From positions 1 to 8,123 of the forward strand of contig CAIVEA010000653.1 of NCBI GenBank assembly GCA_903904765.1: a stretch of 8,123 bases of DNA, in the 5' to 3' direction. This document shows, piece after piece, positions 1 through 6,245 of the stretch (position 1 is its first letter; every line of letters starts with the position of its first letter). The position numbers and the translations under genes are program-made. The DNA is from an uncultured Chloroflexota bacterium. Lineage in GTDB: Bacteria > Chloroflexota > Anaerolineae > Aggregatilineales > Phototrophicaceae. The notes beneath the pieces were generated by a model. It was not told the DNA's origin and ran no database searches. It saw only the letters and a program-made list of their open reading frames with translations.

Positions 1-606
1 CTGTTCGTCATCTACTTCGGTACCAAGCGCCTGTACCGCGATCAAGGCTTGGCGCATCACAACATCATCCTCAGCGAACGCTACAAAGAACTGTTGAGCG
101 ACATCTTCAACAAGAAACAGCTTTCGCAGGATTTCTCGCTTTACCTGCACATGCCCACTCTTACCGATCCTTCGATAGCGCCCCCCGGTTGCGAGAACTT
201 CTACGTCCTCTCCCCCGTGCCTCACCTCGGTTCGGGCATTGATTGGACGAAAGCCGCAAAACCTTACCGCGATGCCATCATGCAATTCTTGGAGGACAAT
301 TACCTTCCCGATTTGCAGGCGAACATCATCAGCGAACACTATATTGACCCGCTGCACTTCAAGAACAACCTGAACAGTCACCTCGGCGCAGCCTTCTCGG
401 TGCAACCGCTGCTTACACAGTCGGCATGGTTCCGCCCGCACAATCGCTCGGAAGACTTCGACAACCTGTACTTCGTCGGCGCGGGAACACATCCCGGCGC
501 GGGGCTACCCGGTGTATTGTCGTCGTCCATTATTGTCGAAAATCTTATCGGGGACGCAGTTCATCAGCCGGTCATGCAACCGGTCATGCAAGGGGCTTAC
601 ACATGA
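1..606 (+). CDS. crtI: Phytoene desaturase (CrtI), C-terminal part, 5' truncated by window edge
   Basis: This is the C-terminal 201 residues of a CrtI-type FAD-dependent desaturase, which converts phytoene to lycopene at the membrane. The frame is open from base 1 with no stop, so the gene begins upstream of the window; a full CrtI is about 500 residues. The fragment opens with FVIYFGTKRLY and LAHHNIILSERYKELL, both typical of the CrtI substrate-domain region. It then carries SHLGAAFSVQPLLTQSAWFR and RPHNRSEDFDNLYFVGAGTH, followed by PGAGLPGVLSSS, the signature that closes the FAD-binding domain in CrtI proteins. The tail carries a short in-frame duplication (PVMQPVMQ) just before the stop. 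The stop TGA overlaps the ATG of crtB, so the two are probably translationally coupled. The N-terminal dinucleotide-binding motif is outside the window. The alternative within the family is a CrtN-like desaturase, but the GAGTHPGAGLPGVLSS ending favours CrtI. Confidence 0.93.
   Translation: MFVIYFGTKRLYRDQGLAHHNIILSERYKELLSDIFNKKQLSQDFSLYLHMPTLTDPSIAPPGCENFYVLSPVPHLGSGIDWTKAAKPYRDAIMQFLEDNYLPDLQANIISEHYIDPLHFKNNLNSHLGAAFSVQPLLTQSAWFRPHNRSEDFDNLYFVGAGTHPGAGLPGVLSSSIIVENLIGDAVHQPVMQPVMQGAYT
568..591 (+). repeat. Perfect tandem 12-bp duplication in the 3' end of crtI
   Basis: Two adjacent identical 12-base units (CCGGTCATGCAA, at 568-579 and 580-591) encode PVMQ twice in frame. They lie in the poorly conserved tail of CrtI, after the last FAD-binding motif. 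The duplication preserves the frame and leaves the crtB ribosome-binding site just downstream. It looks like a recent slippage duplication. Confidence 0.85.
590..595 (+). promoter_or_regulatory. Shine-Dalgarno site for crtB
   Basis: AAGGGG lies 7 bases upstream of the ATG at 603. It supports that start over any upstream start that would lie inside crtI. Confidence 0.6.
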
Positions 607-1565
607 CACTCGATGCGCCGCTTCAAAGCTGGGAATATCAACTACTGGCATGGGCGCACGAGCCGCTACAATCCCTAGCGAGTCACCGCCACGTTCAGAC
701 TGATGACCGCCTGCTGGATGCTGCTTATCGTTACTGCGAGGATTTGACGCGCTATCACAGCCGCACCTTCTTCCTCGCCTCCGGCCTGCTCCCGCTTCCC
801 AAGCGGCGTGCGGCACGGGCGCTTTACGCCTTCTGCCGCATCACAGATAATCTCGTGGACGACTGCCCGCCCAGCGAGAATCCGTTAGATTTACTGACTG
901 CATGGCGCACCCAGATCGCAAACCCTCATGCCAGCGCCTACAATCCGGTTGCGCTGGCATGGGCGGATACCCGTTCGCGCTATCACATCCCACAGGGTTA
1001 TGCCGATCAACTGATTGACGGCGTGGCGCGGGATGTAGTGCAAAAACGCTACGCCACCTTCAGTGATCTAGCCGAGTATTCCTACGGCGTAGCCTCTACC
1101 GTCGGCCTGATGGCGATGCACATCATCGGTTTCCGCACCGAGGAAGCTGTTCCCTACGCCGTCAAACTCGGAGTCGCCCTTCAGATGACCAACATCTTGC
1201 GCGATGTCGCCGAGGACTGGCATGCAGGCCGCGTCTATCTGCCGCAGGACGAGTTGGCGCAATTTGGCCTGAGTGATGCCGATGTAGGCGGCGGACAGTC
1301 CGATGAGCGTTGGCGTGCCTTCATGCGCTTCCAGATTGACCGCAATCGTCAACTTTACGACGACTCGCGCCCCGGAATCGCCATGCTGAACGCCGATGGG
1401 CGCTTCGCCATCGCTGCCGCCGCCGAACTCTATCGCGCCATTCTGGATACCATCGAAACGCGCCAGATGAACGTATTCGCAGGCCGCGCCAGCGTGAGTT
1501 CTTGGGGCAAAGCCCGCCGCCTGCCCCGCATCTGGTGGCAATCGCGGGCACAGCCTACCGCCTAG
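603..1565 (+). CDS. crtB: Phytoene synthase (CrtB, squalene/phytoene synthase family)
   Basis: This 320-residue protein condenses two geranylgeranyl diphosphates to phytoene, the committed step of C40 carotenoid synthesis. It has the usual length for bacterial CrtB. The substrate-contact region HSRTFFLAS is at residues 52-60. The first Asp-rich motif, TDNLVDD, is at 81-87 (Asp82 and Asp86 fit DxxxD). The region YGVASTVGLM at 161-170 is typical of the family. The second Asp-rich motif, NILRDVAED, is at 197-205 (Asp201 and Asp205), followed by the GRVYLPQDEL hallmark at 209-218. Both metal-binding motifs are intact, so the enzyme should be active. The start is the ATG that overlaps the crtI stop as ATGA, preceded by AAGGGG; the frame is open further upstream, but that extension lies inside crtI and has no family similarity. 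A C30 or squalene synthase is the alternative, but the CrtI neighbour and the 'GRVYLP' context favour phytoene. Confidence 0.95.
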   Translation: MTLDAPLQSWEYQLLAWAHEPLQSLASHRHVQTDDRLLDAAYRYCEDLTRYHSRTFFLASGLLPLPKRRAARALYAFCRITDNLVDDCPPSENPLDLLTAWRTQIANPHASAYNPVALAWADTRSRYHIPQGYADQLIDGVARDVVQKRYATFSDLAEYSYGVASTVGLMAMHIIGFRTEEAVPYAVKLGVALQMTNILRDVAEDWHAGRVYLPQDELAQFGLSDADVGGGQSDERWRAFMRFQIDRNRQLYDDSRPGIAMLNADGRFAIAAAAELYRAILDTIETRQMNVFAGRASVSSWGKARRLPRIWWQSRAQPTA

Positions 1566-1583
1566 AACAACGGTATTCGACTT

Positions 1584-2432
1584 ATGACCTATTTCGGGTT
1601 TCTCGGTATTTTTGTAGTCATACCCATCATCCTGTTGTGGTCGCTCAACATCGCGGATGCGCGGCGCGGCAAACTCCTGCCGTCTGGCCTGCGAAGCTGG
1701 TCATCATGGATCATCGTCGCCGCACACGCCCTGATTGCGCTCGTCTACACCACCCCTTGGGATAACTACCTCGTCGCCACCCGCGTCTGGTGGTATGAGC
1801 CGTCGCTGGTGACAGGAGTTGTCATCGGCTACGTGCCCATCGAAGAATACACCTTTTTCGTGCTACAACCCCTTCTCACGGGTGCATGGTTGCTCATGAT
1901 GGCGCGTCACCTGCCCCTCAGCACCGCCCCCTACACCGGAAATGCGCCGCGCTTCCGCCAGCGGGTGACTTTCCTCATCGGCTTAGTCTGGTTGGTCGCC
2001 ATTGTCATCCTCCTAGCAGGTTGGCAACCGGGTACCTATCTCGCGCTGCTGCTGGCATGGGCTTTACCACCCGTCATGCTCCAGACAGCCTTCGGCGCGG
2101 ATATTCTCTGGCGGCATCGGCGGCTGATTCTGATGACCATCATCCCAATGACACTTTACCTCGCCGCCGCCGACAAACTCGCCATCTCATCCGGCACATG
2201 GACGATCAATCCGCAGCAATCGCTCAACATCTTCCTGTTAGGCCGTTTGCCCATCGAAGAATTTCTATTCTTCCTCATGACCAATGTCTTGATCGCAGTA
2301 GGAGTCACGCTGGTCGCCTCCGTCGAGAGCAAAGCCCGCGCCGCCCACTATGTGACGCTGGCCTCTAAATGGTTGCAGCGGCGCAGCGCCAAAACGCCCC
2401 CCGGCATCAACACCAAAGGGGATTTCGCGTGA
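1584..2432 (+). CDS. Fused lycopene cyclase (CrtYcd / CarR type), integral membrane
   Basis: This 282-residue membrane protein is predicted to cyclise psi-ends of lycopene to beta-rings. It has two homologous halves, each with the PxEE motif of the heterodimeric cyclases: VPIEEYTFFVL at 84-94 and LPIEEFLFFLM at 222-232. Each half also has the expected preceding loop, TTPWDNYLV at 56-64 and DKLAISSGTW at 197-206. Six to seven hydrophobic segments are visible (near 4-20, 40-56, 76-104, 126-146, 150-170, 181-196 and 214-246). In many Actinobacteria and Firmicutes the halves are separate crtYc and crtYd genes; here they form one polypeptide, as in myxobacterial, archaeal and fungal versions. It begins 18 bases after crtB without a recognisable Shine-Dalgarno sequence. 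Whether it cyclises one end (gamma-carotene) or both cannot be read from sequence. The downstream psi-end hydratase argues that at least one end stays acyclic. Confidence 0.9.
   Translation: MTYFGFLGIFVVIPIILLWSLNIADARRGKLLPSGLRSWSSWIIVAAHALIALVYTTPWDNYLVATRVWWYEPSLVTGVVIGYVPIEEYTFFVLQPLLTGAWLLMMARHLPLSTAPYTGNAPRFRQRVTFLIGLVWLVAIVILLAGWQPGTYLALLLAWALPPVMLQTAFGADILWRHRRLILMTIIPMTLYLAAADKLAISSGTWTINPQQSLNIFLLGRLPIEEFLFFLMTNVLIAVGVTLVASVESKARAAHYVTLASKWLQRRSAKTPPGINTKGDFA
2415..2422 (+). promoter_or_regulatory. Shine-Dalgarno site choosing a GTG start
   Basis: AAAGGGGA lies 6 bases before the GTG at 2429, inside the end of the lycopene cyclase gene. It makes GTG 2429 the likely start of the next gene, rather than an in-frame ATG at 2369 that lacks such a site. 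Confidence 0.6.
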
Positions 2433-2875
2433 CCATTTGGGACTTTCAACGCACCCTTTCCCATCGCCTTATCGCATGGAATCTGCTCAATTTCGGCAGC
2501 GGAGGCTGGTTATCCACGAAAGGTGATTTCTGGCGCGGATTCGGTTCGCAGCATATCGGCTGGAGTCTGATTAACTTCACCATCGCCTTCTTCGGCCTGC
2601 GTGCCAATTCCCGCCGCATCCTGCAACCGGACATCCACGACACTGCGGTGATGCAGCACGAAAGTCGCAAACTTGCCCTCATCCTATGGGTGAACAGCGG
2701 CCTCGACCTTCTCTACATGCTCGGCGGCTGGTGCTTCGCCCAAAGCCGCGCCTCCAAACCTCTTCAACGCGGTATCGGTTGGGGCATTGTCCTACAGGGT
2801 GCGCTCCTGCTCGTGTTCGATGTACTGCACGCCCGCGTCGTCCCGCGCATCACCGCGCCGCCTCCGCAGGACTAA
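2429..2875 (+). CDS. Small membrane protein of unknown function (possibly DUF6992-like)
   Basis: This 148-residue protein has no function I can assign. Three or four hydrophobic segments are visible, around residues 12-28, 42-57, 82-104 and 116-134. Conserved-looking stretches are QHIGWSLINFTIAFFG at 41-56, ILWVNSGLDLLYMLGGW at 85-101 and GWGIVLQGALLLVFDVLHAR at 117-136. The pattern resembles what I recall of the DUF6992 membrane family, a tentative recollection only. The GTG start overlaps the cyclase stop as GTGA and has a good Shine-Dalgarno sequence. An in-frame ATG at 2369 would add 20 polar residues lying over the cyclase gene and is less likely. The protein sits tightly between the cyclase and the hydrolase, so it is co-transcribed with carotenoid genes. 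It may act in the membrane alongside them, but a passenger role is equally possible. Confidence 0.75.
   Translation: MTIWDFQRTLSHRLIAWNLLNFGSGGWLSTKGDFWRGFGSQHIGWSLINFTIAFFGLRANSRRILQPDIHDTAVMQHESRKLALILWVNSGLDLLYMLGGWCFAQSRASKPLQRGIGWGIVLQGALLLVFDVLHARVVPRITAPPPQD
2866..2871 (+). promoter_or_regulatory. Shine-Dalgarno site for the alpha/beta hydrolase
   Basis: GCAGGA overlaps the end of the preceding gene and lies 9 bases before the GTG at 2881. It supports that GTG as the start of the hydrolase. Confidence 0.5.
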
Positions 2876-2880
2876 CCACC

Positions 2881-3735
2881 GTGCTGTTGCCTACCACGCC
2901 CTTTCAAGGCGCAGAACACGCGCCTTTTTACCTGCAAGGCTCGCAACCGGCTGCCGCACTGCTGGTACACGGATTCCCCGGCACACCCGCCGAGATGCGC
3001 CCCCTCGCCGAAACCCTTCACGCGCACGGCTGGACGGCGCAGAGCATCCTCCTGCCCGGCTTCGGCGCACAGATGGAAACCATCCTCGACAAACAGGTGT
3101 CCGATTGGGTCGCCGCCGTGCGTGAACCCTTAGTGGCCTTACGACACGATCATGATGTCGTCATCGTCATCGGCTATTCGCTCGGTGGCGCGTTGGCGCT
3201 GCAAGCCGCCGCAGCAGACGTGCCGGATGGTCTCGTACTACTCGCCCCCTTCTGGCAGCTTGACCACTGGCTCTGGAAGCTCCTACCCGCCTTCAAACAG
3301 GTATTCAACGGCGTTCAGCCCTTCCGCCTGTTCAAGCCGGATTTCACCAATCTCGAAGTGCGCGCCGGCATCCGCAACTTCCTACCGGACGCTGATCTGG
3401 ACGATCCACAGGTGCAGCAAGCCATCCGTGATTTCCGCCTGCCGCTGTCCTTGTTCGAGCAAATCTACCGTGCGGGACATTCTGCCCACCGCCTCGCCCC
3501 CACCCTACCATCCTCGTTGCCCGTGCTGGTGCTTCAGGGCACAGATGACGATCTCGTGCGTCCGCACCTCACCCGCCGCTGGCTAAAACGTCTGAACAGC
3601 AGTGTTCAGTATCTTGAAGTCCCCGGCAAACACGACCTACCAAAAACCGACTCGGTAAGCTGGTTACAGGTGCAAACCGCTGTCGTTCGCTTTGCCCAAC
3701 ACCTTCATCCGACTCCGCTTCCGGTGGGAGACTAG
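2881..3735 (+). CDS. Alpha/beta hydrolase (carboxylesterase / monoacylglycerol lipase-like)
   Basis: This 284-residue protein belongs to the alpha/beta hydrolase fold, probably the serine aminopeptidase S33 / Est30-type esterase branch. The oxyanion region HGFPGTPAEM is at 30-39 and the nucleophile elbow GYSLGG at 98-103 (Ser100). The acid is likely Asp223 within LQGTDDDLV, and the histidine is His251 in GKHDL. The triad is complete, and there is no signal peptide or membrane anchor, so it is probably cytoplasmic. The GTG start is chosen because it follows the previous stop by 5 bases, has GCAGGA upstream, and leads straight into the fold. The frame is open further upstream, but that extension is Arg/Pro-rich shadow sequence. 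Within a carotenoid operon it might hydrolyse acyl esters, recycle lipids or act as an acyltransferase; none of these can be decided from sequence. Fold assignment is firm, substrate unknown. Confidence 0.88.
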   Translation: MLLPTTPFQGAEHAPFYLQGSQPAAALLVHGFPGTPAEMRPLAETLHAHGWTAQSILLPGFGAQMETILDKQVSDWVAAVREPLVALRHDHDVVIVIGYSLGGALALQAAAADVPDGLVLLAPFWQLDHWLWKLLPAFKQVFNGVQPFRLFKPDFTNLEVRAGIRNFLPDADLDDPQVQQAIRDFRLPLSLFEQIYRAGHSAHRLAPTLPSSLPVLVLQGTDDDLVRPHLTRRWLKRLNSSVQYLEVPGKHDLPKTDSVSWLQVQTAVVRFAQHLHPTPLPVGD

Positions 3736-3742
3736 CTTACCC

Positions 3743-4522
3743 ATGACCGCCCTCACCGCCCGCCTGCGTACCCTGTACATCCCGCCGCAGCACCGCGCCT
3801 ACACCGCACTCGTCGGCCTCTGGATGCTTTCGATGATAGCCGTCCCCATCCTGCGCTGGAGCTTCGGTGAGAGCATCCTCCCTCTCACCATCAACCTGAC
3901 TGTACTCACGCAGGTCGCCGCCGTCCTCAGCATACTCGGCGCAGCATGGGGCTGGCGGCACACGGCTCTCGCATTAGGCAGCGTGTTCGCGCTCGGTTGG
4001 CTGGTCGAGTTCATCGGCTCACATACCGGCTTCCCCTTCGGCAGTTATCGCTACACGGCGGTTTTGCAACCGCAATTGCTTGGCGTACCGCTGCTCATCC
4101 CCTTCGCATGGTTCATGATGCTCCCGCCTGCATGGGCTGTCGCACAGGTCATCGTGGGTGTAAACCGCCGCGCCGCCTTCATCGTATGTTCCGCGCTAGC
4201 CTTCACTGCATGGGACTTCTTCCTTGACCCGCAAATGGTCACATGGGGCATCTGGACATGGGATCAGCCCGGCAGTTATTTCGGCATCCCACTGGTCAAC
4301 TTTTTCGGTTGGGTATTATGCGCTGCCCTCATTACGACGGTTGTGCGCCCGCAGCGCCTTCCACAGCGCTCCCTGCTGCTCATTTACGGCATCACATGGT
4401 TGTTTCAGACCATCGGCCTCGCCCTTTTCTGGGGGCAACCCGCCCCCGCTGCGGTAGGCTTCGTCCTGATGGGCATCTTCGTAGGTCTGACCGTCCGTAC
4501 TGTTCGGAAGGACAACCGATGA
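3743..4522 (+). CDS. cruF: Carotenoid 1',2'-hydratase, CruF family (DUF422)
   Basis: This 259-residue integral membrane protein is of the CruF / bisanhydrobacterioruberin hydratase family. The family adds water to the terminal double bond of an acyclic psi-end to give a tertiary 1'-hydroxyl. Family-like stretches are GWLVEFIGSHTGFPFGSYRY at 85-104, then LGVPLLIPFAWFMM at 113-126, the Asp-containing AWDFFLDPQMVTWGIWTW at 156-173, and YFGIPLVNFFGW at 179-190. Seven or so hydrophobic segments are visible. It starts at ATG 3743, 7 bases after the hydrolase stop, with GGTGGGAG about 12 bases upstream. Family length is roughly 240-300 residues, so it looks complete. Its stop overlaps the ATG of the next gene. 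The neighbouring cyclase and glycosyltransferase suggest gamma-carotene or lycopene as substrate, and the new hydroxyl as the likely site of glycosylation. Hydratase function is inferred from family membership. Confidence 0.88.
   Translation: MTALTARLRTLYIPPQHRAYTALVGLWMLSMIAVPILRWSFGESILPLTINLTVLTQVAAVLSILGAAWGWRHTALALGSVFALGWLVEFIGSHTGFPFGSYRYTAVLQPQLLGVPLLIPFAWFMMLPPAWAVAQVIVGVNRRAAFIVCSALAFTAWDFFLDPQMVTWGIWTWDQPGSYFGIPLVNFFGWVLCAALITTVVRPQRLPQRSLLLIYGITWLFQTIGLALFWGQPAPAAVGFVLMGIFVGLTVRTVRKDNR
4506..4512 (+). promoter_or_regulatory. Shine-Dalgarno site for the PlsY-like gene
   Basis: GGAAGGA, within the end of cruF, lies 6 bases before ATG 4519. It supports the overlapping ATGA start over any upstream in-frame start inside cruF. 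Confidence 0.65.
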
Positions 4523-5109
4523 ACACCCTCGCATGGATGATCGCCGCCTTTCTGTCCGGGTCGCTGCCCTTCTCGGTCTGGTTAGGACGCTTAGCGCTCC
4601 GCAAAGACATTCGCACCTATGGCGATGGAAACCCCGGCGCAACCAACGTGTTCAAAGCCGGAGGTCGGTGGGTCGGTGTTCTAGCCGTCGTGCTGGATGC
4701 CCTCAAAGGCATCGTACCTGTCGGCCTCGCCAGCATGGTCGGCGGCATACAGGGCTGGGAGATGGTCGCTGTCGCGCTCGCGCCGTTGCTCGGTCACGCT
4801 TTCTCACCTTTCCTGCGCTTCCGGGGTGGTAAAGCCGTTGCCGTCACCTTCGGCATGTGGATCGGCCTCACGCTCTGGCACGCGCCAATGGTCTTAGGCA
4901 TCATGTTGTATTACTGGTTTCGGGTGATTGCCATCAGCGGATGGGCACTCTTGTTTGCCCTCCTCGGCCTGCTGCTGTATTTGTTCCTCATCCAAGCCGA
5001 ATGGGTATGGCTGACCGTCTGGTTAGGCAGCACCATGCTCATCATCTGGAAGTACCGCCACGACCTGCGCCAGCGTCCCGCTTTGCGCCAACGAAGAGCA
5101 ACCGCATGA
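4519..5109 (+). CDS. PlsY-like membrane acyltransferase (acyl-phosphate:glycerol-3-phosphate acyltransferase family)
   Basis: This 196-residue polytopic membrane protein has the PlsY fold. Canonical PlsY transfers an acyl chain from acyl-phosphate to glycerol-3-phosphate, beginning phospholipid synthesis. Three family motifs are visible: SGSLPF at 13-18, GDGNPGATNVFKAGG at 35-49, and LLGHAFSPFLRFRGGKAVA at 90-108; DALKG at 60-64 also fits. The length is normal. Motif 2 reads GDGN where the consensus I recall is GSGN, a notable change. The start ATG overlaps the cruF stop as ATGA with GGAAGGA upstream, and its own stop overlaps the next ATG the same way, so it is embedded in the carotenoid operon. 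It could be the ordinary housekeeping enzyme placed here by chance. It could instead be a paralog that acylates a carotenoid glycoside or supplies a lipid acceptor. Family assignment is strong, while its role here is inference. Confidence 0.88.
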   Translation: MNTLAWMIAAFLSGSLPFSVWLGRLALRKDIRTYGDGNPGATNVFKAGGRWVGVLAVVLDALKGIVPVGLASMVGGIQGWEMVAVALAPLLGHAFSPFLRFRGGKAVAVTFGMWIGLTLWHAPMVLGIMLYYWFRVIAISGWALLFALLGLLLYLFLIQAEWVWLTVWLGSTMLIIWKYRHDLRQRPALRQRRATA

Positions 5110-6245
5110 TAACCTTCGCTGTCCTCATCACGGTAGCGCTCATCATCATCGCCGCCACCGCCATCCTCAACACTCTGTTGTTCATCCGTCTAAACCCATC
5201 CGCCACAGATGCGAACATTAAAGTCTCGGTACTCATCCCCGCCCGCAACGAAGCGGCGGTGATCGCCAGCACCGTGCAGGCCGTCCTAGCGCAGGCTCAT
5301 CCCAATCTCGAACTCCTCATCCTCGATGACGACTCCTCGGACGGCACAGGCCGCCTTGCTCGTGCCGCAGCGCACGATGACCCGCGCCTGACCGTCCTGC
5401 GCGGTCAACCGCTGCCGCAGGGCTGGATGGGCAAAAACTGGGCGTGCCACCAGTTGAGCCAGCAAGCATCCGGCGACGTACTCATCTTCACCGATGCTGA
5501 TGTCCGCTGGTCTCCAAGCGCCGTATCCGCCGCCCTCCATGAGATGCAGCGGCAGCAGGCCGATCTGCTCACCGTCTGGCCGACGCAGCAAACCGACACA
5601 TGGGCTGAACGGCTGATCGTCCCCTTGATGGCGCTGGCAATCTTCGGCTATTTGCCCCTCCCGCTGGTACATTTCACCCGCTGGTCGCCCTTTGCCGCCG
5701 CCAACGGTCAATGCCTGATTTTCCGCCGCCGCGCTTATCAGGCCATCGGCGGGCACCCATCGGTGCGTGGCAACATCGTGGAAGATGTCGCGCTGGCTCG
5801 CCGCATCAAAGCCTGCGGCATGCGCTTGCGAATGGCAGACGGTGCGGGTCTCATCGGCTGCCGCATGTACCATGATTGGCCCTCCGTGCGGGACGGCTTC
5901 GGCAAGAACATCCTCGCCGGACATGGGGATAGCCTTCCCTTTCTCGCTGTCTCCACCGTCATTCACCTTAGCCTATTCGTATTCCCGCCCCTGTGGTTGC
6001 TGTTCGGAACGCAATCCTCCGGCTGGCCGCAATGGCCGCTGGCGCTCACCGTCCTCGGCATCGGAACGCGGGCGCTTACTGCCGCCGCCACTCGCCAGCG
6101 CGTGATTGATTCTCTGCTCATGCCCCTGTCTGCCCTGCTCATGACCCGCATCGCCGCCCAATCCGTCTGGTGGCGCTTGCGCTTCGGTGGGCCGCGCTGG
6201 AAAGGCCGCACCATCACCCCCGCCAAAGGACTCCCGAATGCCTGA
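5106..6245 (+). CDS. Family-2 glycosyltransferase, CruC / CrtQ / HpnB-like
   Basis: This 379-residue inverting-type GT-A glycosyltransferase is anchored by an N-terminal hydrophobic helix (residues 2-27) and by C-terminal hydrophobic segments (about 278-300 and 311-350). The GT2 core begins with VSVLIPARNEAAVI at 40-53. It continues with the nucleotide-binding LILDDDSSDGT at 71-81, then GWMGKNWAC at 106-114, a stretch common in carotenoid and hopanoid-linked GT2 enzymes. The metal-binding DAD follows at 130-132 within FTDADVRW, and VEDVALARRI at 225-234 holds the probable catalytic acidic residues. The basic C-terminal stretch KGRTITP fits the same subgroup. In this operon the acceptor is most likely the 1'-hydroxyl made by CruF, giving a carotenoid glycoside, as for CruC in green sulfur bacteria. 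Its start overlaps the PlsY-like stop (ATGA) and has a weak GAAGAG upstream. The sugar cannot be predicted. Confidence 0.86.
   Translation: MITFAVLITVALIIIAATAILNTLLFIRLNPSATDANIKVSVLIPARNEAAVIASTVQAVLAQAHPNLELLILDDDSSDGTGRLARAAAHDDPRLTVLRGQPLPQGWMGKNWACHQLSQQASGDVLIFTDADVRWSPSAVSAALHEMQRQQADLLTVWPTQQTDTWAERLIVPLMALAIFGYLPLPLVHFTRWSPFAAANGQCLIFRRRAYQAIGGHPSVRGNIVEDVALARRIKACGMRLRMADGAGLIGCRMYHDWPSVRDGFGKNILAGHGDSLPFLAVSTVIHLSLFVFPPLWLLFGTQSSGWPQWPLALTVLGIGTRALTAAATRQRVIDSLLMPLSALLMTRIAAQSVWWRLRFGGPRWKGRTITPAKGLPNA
6225..6230 (+). promoter_or_regulatory. Shine-Dalgarno site for the second desaturase
   Basis: AAAGGA, inside the glycosyltransferase gene, lies 7 bases before ATG 6238. It supports that start even though it overlaps the upstream gene by 8 bases. 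Confidence 0.6.

Noticed and set aside
81..87. Unusual first Asp-rich motif in CrtB (TDNLVDD, protein residues 81-87), considered as a sign of inactivity
   Set aside because: The DxxxD spacing is kept and the second motif is canonical, so the enzyme should be functional.
426..602. Upstream in-frame extension of crtB beginning at 426
   Set aside because: It lies inside the conserved FAD-binding end of crtI, is Arg-rich, and is not part of phytoene synthase; ATG 603 has a Shine-Dalgarno sequence and an ATGA overlap.
1068..1541. Antisense open frame (157 codons) opposite crtB
   Set aside because: It is fully contained opposite conserved phytoene synthase sequence; no family resemblance and no ribosome-binding signal.
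1886..2368. Same-strand open frame (160 codons) overlapping the lycopene cyclase
   Set aside because: Its His/Arg/Pro-rich translation is typical of a frame-shifted shadow; the cyclase frame has both PxEE motifs intact.
2686..2880. Upstream in-frame extension of the alpha/beta hydrolase
   Set aside because: It overlaps the preceding membrane-protein gene and is Arg/Pro-rich; GTG 2881 fits the fold, spacing and ribosome-binding site.
3152..3586. Same-strand open frame (144 codons) within the alpha/beta hydrolase
   Set aside because: Its Ser/Pro/Cys-rich translation resembles nothing, and the hydrolase triad runs through this region in the other frame.
4857..5105. Upstream in-frame extension of the glycosyltransferase
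   Set aside because: It overlaps the second half of the PlsY-like gene and would place a His/Pro/Arg-rich stretch ahead of the membrane anchor; ATG 5106 is better.
5286..5966. Long antisense open frame (about 226 codons) opposite the glycosyltransferase
   Set aside because: It lies wholly opposite a well-supported GT2 gene, has a low-complexity, unrecognisable translation, and reflects the GC-rich third-position pattern of the true gene.
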